Shown piece by piece: positions 1-5,920 of a stretch of 15,286 nt of DNA (its first letter is position 1; each line of letters starts with the position of its first letter). The translations under genes and the position numbers were made by a program. Source of the stretch: Pirellulales bacterium (GTDB taxonomy: Bacteria > Planctomycetota > Planctomycetia > Pirellulales > JAICIG01); NCBI GenBank assembly GCA_025924495.1, contig JAICIG010000168.1, forward strand, positions 1 through 15,286, given 5' to 3'. The notes under the pieces are model-generated. The model was given only the letters and a program-made list of their open reading frames with translations, did not search any database and was not told the origin of the DNA.

Positions 1-645
1 CACCGGCACCCTCACGGGGCCGACAATCTTGACCAAACCGTTCTCGCTGATCGTGGCGATCGCTTCGTCGTTGCTGCGGAAGCGGCACAACGGCGTAACA
101 TCCTCTTTCGAGCCGTCGGCCCAAACAGCGATGACGCGCAACTGCGCTTGCTCCCCGTCGCCGTGAAAGACGAGTTCCCGGGGTTCGACCTGCAACGTGA
201 TAATCTCGGGTTCATTTTCAGCGATGCCCTTCGCGCCGCCGGCAATCCAACGGCGGAAGACGTGGTACTGCCAGCTCTCCGATTCCATGCGGCGTCCGCC
301 CTCGTGGTCGATGCCGAGCGTGGGTTTCTGCAGAATCAGGCTACTGGGCGGATCTTGGAGGTCGACTCGCGGTTCGTCGCCCTTGATCAGGGCTTCGTGG
401 TCGGCCTGAAAATCGTAGCCGAACAATGACAGCCGAAAACCGCCGCGTCCTTGGAACGACCCGTGGCAGGCGCGACCGTTGCAGCCCAGCCGGCCCATCA
501 ACGGCAGCAGGTGCCGGCGGAAGCTCGGCGTTTCCTCTCCCTCGGGCGCGGCAAATCTTTCATTCGCCGGGGCCTGTACGTCGGCTGCCTGCAATGAGGC
601 CGGCCATAGCAAAGCCGCCAGTGCTACGCGAAGCATCCATTTCAT
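1..645 (-). CDS. Secreted DUF1549-type planctomycete protein with CX4CH motif (N-terminal part; runs off the left edge)
   Basis: The frame is open for 215 codons from the ATG at 645 to base 1, so only the N-terminus is present. Residues 1-20 form a signal peptide (hydrophobic core, cleavage near LQA-A). Residues 44-75 carry the hallmark of the planctomycete DUF1549/DUF1553 proteins: RHLLPLMGRLGCNGRACHG, followed by a GGFRLSLFGYD segment. C55, C60 and H61 make a CX4CH motif, a wider spacing than the canonical CXXCH heme site. Later landmarks of the same family are the PPSSLILQKPT stretch (about 99-109), DHEGG (113-117) and WIAGGA (133-138). Residues about 150-205 resemble a bacterial Ig-like (BIG2) domain, with the pattern VxAxWADGSxxDVT. 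Family function is not established; roles in polymer breakdown or redox chemistry outside the cytoplasm have been suggested. GAGG lies 9 nt upstream of the start. The gene follows the secreted protein at 718-1593 by 72 nt and may be cotranscribed with the sigma-factor cluster. Confidence 0.87.
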   Translation of the reverse strand, partial: MKWMLRVALAALLWPASLQAADVQAPANERFAAPEGEETPSFRRHLLPLMGRLGCNGRACHGSFQGRGGFRLSLFGYDFQADHEALIKGDEPRVDLQDPPSSLILQKPTLGIDHEGGRRMESESWQYHVFRRWIAGGAKGIAENEPEIITLQVEPRELVFHGDGEQAQLRVIAVWADGSKEDVTPLCRFRSNDEAIATISENGLVKIVGPVRVPV

Positions 646-717
646 CGTATTCGACCTCGTGGAATTCGTTCTTGCTGGGGCCCCAGGGCAGAGGGCGCCC
701 ACAGCAAATGGTTGGGG

Positions 718-1593
718 TTATTTGTCAGTTGGCGTTGCCGCAGATTGGTCTGAACTGACGGATTTGTCCGTCTTCGAATCGGGGCGTTGCTTTGTTTCTT
801 TTGCCGCCTTGGCCTTCGGCCGCGTGTTGGCAATGCGCCGCATTAGTTGATCGAAGGCGCGGTCAATTCGCTTCGGGCGATCTTCGCGCAACGTTGCAAG
901 CTGGCTTTCGAGCTTTGCCAAGCGCTCGGCCGCTCGCGTGCGTTCCAGGCTCAGCAACTCAATCCGCACATCCTCGCGCTCGGCAAGGACGGCTCTCAGT
1001 TGTTCTTCCGACTCAGGCCGCGTCTCCATGGTCAGCTTGGCTGCCAACAACCGGGCGCGCGAGTCGAGTTGCCAGGCCTTCAATTCAAGTCGGTAACGAT
1101 CGGCATCTTTCTCCTTGAACTGCGACAACCTCAGACTGGAACCATAGAGCTCGGCGATGGCTTGCTGATATTGTTTAGGATTGTCGGCTTTCAGTTGTTC
1201 GAGCAACTCGCTCAATTCGGGATGGTGTTCGCGAACAAGCGCCAGCGCGAGAGCCTCTTTTTCCTCGGCCGACGCATTTCTTTTTTCGGACTTGCCGGGG
1301 GCGGCCTTGCCTTTTTTGTCGGCTTGCCTATTCGCCGTCTTTTTATCGAGAGCAGACTTCTCGGCAGTTGCTTTGTCGCTTGCCGCCTTCTCGCCCGCCG
1401 CCTGAGCCGCCTTGCGTTTCTCTTTGCGAGTGGAGTCGTTCTTCCGCTTCTCTGGCTGGCGTTCCGGTTCAGCCGCTTGCTTGTCTTGGCCAGCCTCCTG
1501 ATCGCTTGTTTCGGCGGATGCCGGCAAAGCCAGCAGGGCGAGCAGCACCGCTGCGCCGAATCCAAATGAGAGAAGACTTCTGCAACCTGGCAT
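718..1593 (-). CDS. Secreted, lysine-rich helical protein of unknown function
   Basis: A 291-residue protein that I do not recognise as a named family. Residues 1-28 are a classical signal peptide (hydrophobic 9-24, cleavage after PASA), so the protein is probably exported. Residues 29-115 are a low-complexity, highly charged Lys/Ala/Glu segment. Residues 116-255 look continuously alpha-helical, with heptad-like Leu spacing (ELSELLEQLK, LESQLATLRE), suggesting a coiled coil. The tail from 256 is again Lys/Ser-rich and disordered. I place the start at the ATG at 1593: GAGGG at 1603-1607 sits 9 nt upstream and the signal peptide then begins directly. A TTG at 1602 is in frame but has the same purines only 1 nt away. 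It starts 5 nt after the anti-sigma stop, so it is almost certainly cotranscribed with the sigma pair. By position it could be an envelope partner or sensor for that pair; this is inference. Confidence 0.82.
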   Translation of the reverse strand: MPGCRSLLSFGFGAAVLLALLALPASAETSDQEAGQDKQAAEPERQPEKRKNDSTRKEKRKAAQAAGEKAASDKATAEKSALDKKTANRQADKKGKAAPGKSEKRNASAEEKEALALALVREHHPELSELLEQLKADNPKQYQQAIAELYGSSLRLSQFKEKDADRYRLELKAWQLDSRARLLAAKLTMETRPESEEQLRAVLAEREDVRIELLSLERTRAAERLAKLESQLATLREDRPKRIDRAFDQLMRRIANTRPKAKAAKETKQRPDSKTDKSVSSDQSAATPTDK

Positions 1594-1598
1594 AGTAA

Positions 1599-2255
1599 TC
1601 AACCCTCGCGATGGCCTGACTTGGCAACAGCCGCTTGCTCGGCAGAGATGGCTTCCAACAGCCAGTCAGAGATCACCAATTCGCCGTCGGCCGATTCCCA
1701 TTCCGGGCCGACGCGGGCAATGCTCTCTAGTTGTTCGTCAGATAACAAGTCGTCCACGTCTTCAGGCAGCATCAAGTCGTCCGAGGGGAAAGCCAGCGAA
1801 CCGTCCGCATCTTCGCCCCTGCCGTCTGAACTCCAAACCGTTTCGGCCCAGGCATCGGCCAGTCTCGTATCGTCCGTCTTCGACGCAGACTCACGCCGCG
1901 CTACCGCCGCACCCGGACGATCCGCCGGCCAATAAGTCGCGAGCATTAAACCGATACACGCTGCGGCGCCCACGGCCAACCAGCCCGCCGGAACGGTCCA
2001 AACGCTGGATTGCGACCAGTCTTTGGAGGCTGGCGTCAGTTGGCCTGGTCCCGCCGGCAGCTTGCATTCGACGCTGGATACGGATGCAACCAAGTCGACC
2101 GCGGCGGCAACCGCTTCACGCGCCGACTGGTCGTGCTCTAAGCGAGCTTCAAACGCCATGGCGGAATCATGGCTCAATTCGCCGGCCACATATTCAAAGG
2201 CCAGCCAAAAGAGTTCCGCATCGCCGATCGCGGTCTTTTCGTTGGTATCCGCCAC
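1599..2255 (-). CDS. Membrane-anchored anti-sigma-like protein, partner of the adjacent ECF sigma factor
   Basis: The 218-residue product has the three-part layout of a single-pass anti-sigma factor. The cytoplasmic N-terminus (1-86) contains an EYVAGELSHDS...FEARLEHDQSAREAVAAAV stretch that resembles the sigma-binding helices of planctomycete anti-sigma proteins. A transmembrane helix lies at about 87-109. The C-terminal part (110-218) is strongly acidic, about 27 Asp/Glu to 9 Lys/Arg, with no recognisable fold. The zinc-binding HXXXCXXC motif of classical ZAS anti-sigmas is absent. The start is a GTG at 2255 that shares one base with the sigma-factor TAG stop; GGGAG at 2263-2267 sits 7 nt upstream. 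The frame extends further upstream, but that extension lies wholly inside the sigma gene and reads as nonsense. Family knowledge says such proteins hold the sigma factor at the membrane until a signal arrives. No signal can be named here. Confidence 0.82.
   Translation of the reverse strand: MADTNEKTAIGDAELFWLAFEYVAGELSHDSAMAFEARLEHDQSAREAVAAAVDLVASVSSVECKLPAGPGQLTPASKDWSQSSVWTVPAGWLAVGAAACIGLMLATYWPADRPGAAVARRESASKTDDTRLADAWAETVWSSDGRGEDADGSLAFPSDDLMLPEDVDDLLSDEQLESIARVGPEWESADGELVISDWLLEAISAEQAAVAKSGHREG
1603..1607 (-). promoter_or_regulatory. Ribosome binding site deciding the start at 1593
   Basis: GAGGG on the minus strand lies 9 nt upstream of the ATG at 1593 and inside the last codons of the anti-sigma gene. 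It supports that ATG over the in-frame TTG at 1602, from which it is separated by a single base. Confidence 0.55.
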
Positions 2256-2839
2256 TATTCGTCTCCCGCTAATTTCCGGCGCAGCTTTTCGACGGCGAGC
2301 TTCATTCGCGTCAAAACGGTTCCCAGCGGCAACTGAAGTTCCGCGGCAATTTCCGCAAATTTCTGCTGCTGGTAGATCCGCATGTTCACAATCTGCCGCT
2401 GATCGGCAGGCAATTGCGAGAGCGCCTGGCGGACGCGCTCGACCGTCTCGCCGCGGCAAACCAAATCTTCGGGTTGTTCCGATACGTCATTAGCCGACCA
2501 GGCAAGCTGCCGCAGCGCTCGGCCATCGACGCCCTGCCGGCGCCGCAGCGCCAGGGCCTCGTGGAAGGCCACGCGGAACAACCAGCCTTTGAGCGTCTCC
2601 TGCCGCACGGCGTGCCCCGCTTCGACCATCTTCGAAAATGTGTTTTGCAGCACATCGGTGGCCAAATCGTGATCGCGTAGCACCCCAAGCACGAACCGGC
2701 GCAATTCGCCGGCATGTTCCTCATACAAAGCCGCGACAACGGCAGAATCGATTTTGCGATCGTCCGCCAAGGGCAAATTCTGGCTCCCGCCACCCAAGTT
2801 TCTGTTGCGGCTTGCAGATAACGATGCGCCGGGGCCCAC
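2255..2839 (-). CDS. ECF-family RNA polymerase sigma factor
   Basis: A 194-residue group IV (extracytoplasmic function) sigma factor that directs RNA polymerase to a dedicated promoter set. Residues about 36-102 form region 2 (YEEHAGELRRFVLGVLRDHDLATDVLQNTF, then KGWLFRVAFHEAL and an LRRRQG turn). Residues about 134-190 form region 4 (ALSQLPADQRQIVNMRIYQQQKFAEIAAELQL, then the recognition helix PLGTVLTRMKLAVEKLRRKL). There is no sigma 3 region and no long C-terminal extension, so this is a compact ECF. Residues 1-30 are a non-conserved Asn/Gly-rich tail. The start is a GTG at 2839 with GGGGA 7 nt upstream. It overlaps the downstream anti-sigma gene by 1 nt, implying coupled, stoichiometric synthesis. 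ECF operons are usually autoregulated, but I found no convincing GGAAC/CGTC-type promoter upstream. A terminator-like hairpin sits in the leader. Confidence 0.95.
   Translation of the reverse strand: MGPGASLSASRNRNLGGGSQNLPLADDRKIDSAVVAALYEEHAGELRRFVLGVLRDHDLATDVLQNTFSKMVEAGHAVRQETLKGWLFRVAFHEALALRRRQGVDGRALRQLAWSANDVSEQPEDLVCRGETVERVRQALSQLPADQRQIVNMRIYQQQKFAEIAAELQLPLGTVLTRMKLAVEKLRRKLAGDE
2263..2267 (-). promoter_or_regulatory. Ribosome binding site for the GTG start at 2255
   Basis: GGGAG on the minus strand, 7 nt before the GTG that overlaps the sigma-factor stop codon. It supports reinitiation or translational coupling between the two genes. Confidence 0.6.
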
Positions 2840-2846
2840 AATTATT

Positions 2847-2851
2847 TCCCC
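2847..2851 (-). promoter_or_regulatory. Ribosome binding site for the sigma-factor GTG start
   Basis: GGGGA on the minus strand, 7 nt before the GTG at 2839. It decides that start, since no ATG is available near the N-terminus. Confidence 0.55.
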
Positions 2852-2859
2852 GGTCGATT

Positions 2860-2889
2860 AAAAAAACAGGCGAAAATGCCAGCTCGCCT
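2860..2889 (-). terminator. Terminator-like hairpin with T7 tail just upstream of the sigma gene
   Basis: On the minus strand AGGCGA (2884-2889) pairs with TCGCCT (2868-2873) across a 10-nt loop. One base later follows a run of seven T (2860-2866). The stem is only 6 bp, so this is a modest intrinsic terminator. It lies 137 nt after the HTTM stop codon and only 20 nt before the sigma-factor start, so it could end the HTTM transcript or attenuate a sigma-factor transcript that begins further upstream. Confidence 0.45.
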
Positions 2890-3025
2890 TGGTTTCCGAT
2901 CCATGCAACCCGCGTACAGCCCAAGACTTATCGCTAGCCTAAACGCCCGAGCGAACGGCTGCCAGGCGCAATGAAACAAGGCGGATTGCGAAGCCGCAAG
3001 CGGCAATAGAATCTGGGCGGTTCGC

Positions 3026-4102
3026 CTACCCTAAGGCAGCTGTGCTCGAATTCGCCGGCAGCGAGCAGCAGTTGGGCAGCCCCCTTCGCACGACTTGCGG
3101 GGGCACGAAGGCGAGATTGAGGACCACCATCAGCAGCGAGAAGGCCAGCAGCCCGGTAATCGGCGCCAGGCTGGCCCACACGATGATGCTGAGCCCTAAC
3201 ATCAAGGGGCGTGCCAGCCGGTTCCAAACGAGAATCGGAAAGGCCGCCTGGAAGATCATGATGAAATTTGTCCAGGCGTACACGACCATAGGCGCAGCGT
3301 GCAGCCAGGTTAAATCGATTAATCGCGATTCGGGCTTGGCAATCAGCCACCAGACGGCCAGCCCATCCCACCAGACTTCGCTCGATAGCTTTCCAATCGA
3401 CATCAGCGCGTATAACAGCGTCACATGGACCTGAATCAGTCGCAGCGAAATGGTGGCGGCGGCGCTGTACTGAACTTCGCCGCGTTCGCCAGCCAAGGCG
3501 CCTCTCGATACGGTAGAAATTTGCACGGGCTGCGCAGCCGATGCCCGCAATCGCAAGAAGCGATCGAGCGACCACTCGGCGCCCGCGGGGCCCAAGCACA
3601 GATAGAACATCAGGAAGGCCAGGATCGGCTCGACATGACCGGTAAGCAAGGGACCGCGATGAATGTACGATAGTGCCACGGCGAGCGCCAGCACCGATGT
3701 AACGCGCGTGAAGAGGCCGGCGGTATACAAGGCCAGCACCGCGACGCCGGCCCAATGGGCGGCATAAAGCATGCTCGACGAGTGAACGTGGTTGAGATAC
3801 GAGAAAGCGAATTCGCGCGGCATGGCGTCGCGCGCCTGATGACTGACGAATTGGCGGCGTAGGACGTCGCTGGTTTCGGCTTTGAGATTTTGCAGGCTTT
3901 CCTGCGAGACGAGGCCAGCGGGGCCAAAGAGCACGTCGAGATCCGGCGTGTACGACAGGACGACGTATAAGGCGACGAGCCCGGTACAGATTCGCAACAG
4001 GCTCAACACGGCCGGATCGCTGGGAGTAAACCAGAACCGGTTCCAGCCCTGACCAAAGCCTTCAATGAGTGCGGAAAAATAATCTCGAATCGCGGTCATC
4101 AT
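3026..4102 (-). CDS. HTTM-domain (vitamin K-dependent carboxylase-like) integral membrane protein
   Basis: A 358-residue polytopic membrane protein with the horizontally transferred transmembrane (HTTM) domain. Hydrophobic helices are visible at about 31-50, 112-130, 134-147, 158-171, 216-237, 246-254, 270-292, 298-313 and 315-333. Family signatures include SLLRICTGLVALYVV near the N-terminus, the HRGPLLTGHVEPIL loop (148-161), and RLIQVHVTLLYALMSIGKLS followed by WWDGLAVWW (about 221-252). HTTM is the bacterial relative of gamma-glutamyl carboxylase; the reaction of most bacterial members is unknown. The start ATG at 4102 overlaps the upstream gene by 4 nt (ATGA), with a second ATG immediately after at 4099. 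The overlap predicts translational coupling with the single-pass membrane protein before it. HTTM genes often have a DCC1-like thiol oxidoreductase neighbour; none is seen here. An open reading frame at 2934-3755 on the same strand is a shadow. Confidence 0.88.
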   Translation of the reverse strand: MMTAIRDYFSALIEGFGQGWNRFWFTPSDPAVLSLLRICTGLVALYVVLSYTPDLDVLFGPAGLVSQESLQNLKAETSDVLRRQFVSHQARDAMPREFAFSYLNHVHSSSMLYAAHWAGVAVLALYTAGLFTRVTSVLALAVALSYIHRGPLLTGHVEPILAFLMFYLCLGPAGAEWSLDRFLRLRASAAQPVQISTVSRGALAGERGEVQYSAAATISLRLIQVHVTLLYALMSIGKLSSEVWWDGLAVWWLIAKPESRLIDLTWLHAAPMVVYAWTNFIMIFQAAFPILVWNRLARPLMLGLSIIVWASLAPITGLLAFSLLMVVLNLAFVPPQVVRRGLPNCCSLPANSSTAALG

Positions 4103-4812
4103 TTCCCAGCTTTTCCCGCGCTTGCCGCAGCGGGCGCTACGTCACGGGCCTCTTCGACCTTCAACAATTGCACCTTGCCGCCGGCGAACACGATGCGGGC
4201 TTCGTAGAGCTTGCGAAAATACGTGTCGCTATACGGATCGCGCTCGGCAGGCAAACTCGATTCGATGGCTTCCATCGGCTGCAGTAGCAACCGCCGAATG
4301 CGAATCGTTCCGCTCCGGAAATTCTTGCCACTCGCTTGGGCCTGAGCGATCGCATGAGCGGCAATAGCCTGCGGAACGATGCTCTGCAGATCCTGATTGG
4401 CCTCCTGGCCGGCGGACAGGTCGCCGGCGACTTCGGCGAGACGCGCAAAGTGTCGCCGCCGCTCGCGTGGCCATAGCTTCGAATCGGGGTAGACGAAATG
4501 CTCCTCGGAACCGTCCTTAAACTTCAAATCGAGCTCGACGAAAGCGTCGGTGTCTTCCGGCATGCCGTCGTGCAGGTTGTAAAGCCCGATGTACGACAAG
4601 TCCATGTCGAGCGCTTGCAGGTAAGGCAACACGCCCGGCGTCTTCCGCAAGCCCCGCGCCAGCGGCGAAGGACTCCAGTTGGAAAACACCGCGACGCCCA
4701 GCGCAAAGAAGTGCAAGAACAACAGGAAATTCACAACCGTTCGCACGATCTCGCCCGGCATGCCGGCGGGTCTGGCCGACGCGGACGGTGCAGGGGCAAT
4801 AGACGAGGTCAT
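4099..4812 (-). CDS. Single-pass membrane protein of unknown function, partner of the HTTM protein
   Basis: I do not recognise a family. From the ATG at 4812 the product is 237 residues: a short Ser/Ala/Pro-rich start, one transmembrane helix at about 24-43 (VRTVVNFLLFLHFFALGVAVF), then a soluble domain at about 60-223. That domain has mixed strand/helix character: DAFVELDLKFKDGSEEHFVYPDS, a helical middle at 115-160, then RKLYEARIVFAGGKVQLLKVEE. The tail is Ala/Lys-rich. An in-frame ATG at 4863 would add 17 residues; neither start has a good Shine-Dalgarno, so the start is uncertain. The stop codon overlaps the HTTM start by 4 nt, so the two are almost certainly made together and may form one membrane complex (inference). 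The single helix plus soluble domain would suit an accessory or substrate-presenting subunit, but nothing in the sequence proves that. Confidence 0.78.
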   Translation of the reverse strand: MTSSIAPAPSASARPAGMPGEIVRTVVNFLLFLHFFALGVAVFSNWSPSPLARGLRKTPGVLPYLQALDMDLSYIGLYNLHDGMPEDTDAFVELDLKFKDGSEEHFVYPDSKLWPRERRRHFARLAEVAGDLSAGQEANQDLQSIVPQAIAAHAIAQAQASGKNFRSGTIRIRRLLLQPMEAIESSLPAERDPYSDTYFRKLYEARIVFAGGKVQLLKVEEARDVAPAAASAGKAGK

Positions 4813-4906
4813 CAGAGTCGCGGCGTGGTGAAAACGTTTGAAACAAATGCCGCTTGCGGGCATTGCTCGCTTGAGTACTAGCTTAACTTGCAGAACTCCG
4901 AAGGCG

Positions 4907-4945
4907 AAAAAAAAGCCGGACCTCCCAGAAGAGAGATCCGGCTTT
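4907..4945 (-). terminator. Strong rho-independent terminator of the Cys-rich protein gene
   Basis: On the minus strand AAAGCCGGA (4937-4945 side) pairs with TCCGGCTTT (4912-4920 side), and CTC/GAG can extend the stem past one mismatch. An uninterrupted T8 run follows (4907-4914). It lies 82 nt after the stop of the gene at 5027-5482 and before the start of the next minus-strand gene, so it insulates the two. Confidence 0.85.
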
Positions 4946-5026
4946 AGAATCCTGCTCTCTCGTCGCCGTCACAACAGGGCTTGGGCGGCGTCGAAAAAAG
5001 CGCTGCGGCCGAAATCGGCCCCAGAG

Positions 5027-5482
5027 TTAGTTGCGGAAGCTGACCGTGCGGAAGCCGAAGCTGCGCTTCAGGCCGGCCGAGGGGGCCGGGGCCGGAGCGG
5101 GAGCAGCCGGGGCTTCAGGGGCAGCCGGCGGAGCGACGTCAGCCGGGGCAGCGCCAGCGCAGCTCGGGGCGGCGCCACAGCAAGCCGGGGCGACCGGGCC
5201 ACAGCACTGGACGGGGCCGCAGCACTGGACCGGGCCACAGCAGGGATTGCCGCAGCAACGGTTACGACGGTGGTGGTGGCGGTGATGACGCCGACCCGAG
5301 CACCCGCAGCAATCAACCGGACCGCAGCAAGCGGGGGCCCCGCCGCAATCGCAACCATACCCGCCGCAGCCATTGCAGCCATTGCAGCCATGGCCGGCCA
5401 TGACCTTGTTTTCACCGCCCAAGAGGGCGATGCCGACCACCGCGAAGAAAATCGCGATGCCAAACACCAATGCTCGATTCAT
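5027..5482 (-). CDS. Small secreted Cys/His-rich protein with CCGPVQ repeats, unknown function
   Basis: A 151-residue protein with an unusual composition. Residues 1-30 are a signal peptide or N-terminal anchor (VFGIAIFFAVVGIALLGG, possible cleavage near VMAG). Residues 33-108 contain 21 cysteines: a GCNGCNGC start (C33, C36, C39), C44/C46, and seven Cys-Cys pairs (52/53, 58/59, 76/77, 81/82, 87/88, 93/94, 101/102). CCGPV(Q) recurs in tandem. A RRHHRHHHRR cluster lies at 64-73. Residues 109-137 are an Ala/Pro linker, and the end is basic and aromatic (LKRSFGFRTVSFRN). The start at 5482 is chosen because GGAGG at 5491-5495 lies 8 nt before it; a TTG at 5500 is in frame but would precede the RBS. 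Plausible roles are metal binding or a disulfide-crosslinked surface material; both are inference. It stands alone between its own promoter candidate and a strong terminator, which suggests a separately regulated, possibly abundant product. Confidence 0.83.
   Translation of the reverse strand: MNRALVFGIAIFFAVVGIALLGGENKVMAGHGCNGCNGCGGYGCDCGGAPACCGPVDCCGCSGRRHHRHHHRRNRCCGNPCCGPVQCCGPVQCCGPVAPACCGAAPSCAGAAPADVAPPAAPEAPAAPAPAPAPSAGLKRSFGFRTVSFRN
5196..5243 (-). repeat. 18-bp tandem repeat inside the Cys-rich protein gene
   Basis: On the plus strand the unit gggccRcagcactggacS occupies 5196-5213 and 5214-5231, and a partial third copy begins at 5232. On the coding (minus) strand it encodes CCGPVQ repeats (residues about 81-97). 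Near-identical DNA copies point to recent duplication or slippage. A second short repeat, a 9-bp cagccattg unit near 5370-5392, encodes the CNG/GCN stretch. Confidence 0.75.
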
Positions 5483-5490
5483 CCTAAATT

Positions 5491-5495
5491 CCTCC
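5491..5495 (-). promoter_or_regulatory. Ribosome binding site deciding the start at 5482
   Basis: GGAGG on the minus strand, 8 nt before the ATG at 5482. It rules out the in-frame TTG at 5500, which would lie upstream of the site. Confidence 0.75.
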
Positions 5496-5691
5496 AACAA
5501 AACAGGTACCGTACCGTAAGAGACTAAGATCCAAGTTGGCCGTCACTACCTACACCTTTCCCCCCTCGTAACGGCCGTCCAAAGGGAGGGACCTTCGGTC
5601 AAGTGCCTTGCACCCAGTTGCGCCGCGGCTGCCCTGTTAGTAGCCTATTACGGTTACGCGTTTGGACACAGATGCACAGGTTAGGTTGACT

Positions 5692-5719
5692 AAGGTATCA
5701 CTGACGATTGCATTGTCAA
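5692..5719 (-). promoter_or_regulatory. Candidate sigma-70-type promoter for the Cys-rich gene
   Basis: On the minus strand a perfect -35 box TTGACA (5714-5719) is followed, 16 nt later, by TACCTT (5692-5697), which matches only the TAnnnT core of a -10 box. Transcription would start near 5685 and give a leader of about 200 nt. The -35 is strong and the -10 weak. Confidence 0.4.
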
Positions 5720-5732
5720 GCATCAAGAACGC

Positions 5733-5759
5733 CTGACTCTAACCAATAAAAAGAGTCGG
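5733..5759. repeat. Inverted repeat upstream of the Cys-rich gene promoter
   Basis: CTGACTCT (5733-5740) can pair with AGAGTCGG (5752-5759), including one G-U pair, around an A-rich 11-nt loop. It lies 14 nt upstream of the candidate -35 box, where an operator would be expected. There is no T-run, so it is not a convincing terminator. Confidence 0.4.
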
Positions 5760-5832
5760 TATTCTGGATGACTTGGGCAATTGTGTCTTGGAGGTCCCGC
5801 GAAATCAACCCATCTGAAAGAAAAAAAGGCGC

Positions 5833-5863
5833 AAAAAAAAGCCCTCATGGAAACCATGAGGGC
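5833..5863 (-). terminator. Strong rho-independent terminator of the small lipoprotein gene
   Basis: A perfect 10-bp stem, GCCCTCATGG / CCATGAGGGC with a 3-nt loop (5841-5863), extendable by A-T pairs. On the minus strand it is followed by eight T (5833-5840). It lies 58 nt after the stop codon at 5921. Confidence 0.93.
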
Positions 5864-5920
5864 TTGAAGTCTGCGCGGAGAGCAATTAGCGGCGAGTGCC
5901 GCTTTCAGTGACCGAAGTCA

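Larger units (their letters stand above)
5483..5920. other. 438-bp non-coding region between the Cys-rich gene and the lipoprotein gene
   Basis: No credible coding frame is seen. It holds, from right to left: the terminator of the lipoprotein gene (5833-5863), an inverted repeat (5733-5759), a candidate promoter (5692-5719), and a presumed leader of about 200 nt before the Cys-rich gene. The leader contains several short self-complementary segments (for example GACC-TTCG-GTC near 5590-5600) and a TACGGTACGGTACC repeat near 5505-5518. Confidence 0.6.

Noticed and set aside
847..1569. 240-codon open frame on the plus strand
   Set aside because: It is the antisense shadow of the lysine-rich secreted protein gene at 718-1593. 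The translation is Leu/Arg/Phe-rich with no family pattern and no ribosome binding site.
2256..2459. N-terminal extension of the anti-sigma gene to 2459
   Set aside because: It overlaps the sigma-factor coding region and the added residues lack any anti-sigma pattern. The GTG at 2255 has a good ribosome binding site and a 1-nt overlap.
2934..3755. 273-codon open frame on the minus strand inside the HTTM gene
   Set aside because: Same strand, wrong frame. The HTTM frame gives recognisable membrane helices and family motifs; this one gives an Arg-rich product.
5196..5243. Tandem repeat considered as a CRISPR array or non-coding repeat
   Set aside because: The units are 18 bp with no spacers and encode CCGPVQ in frame within a gene.
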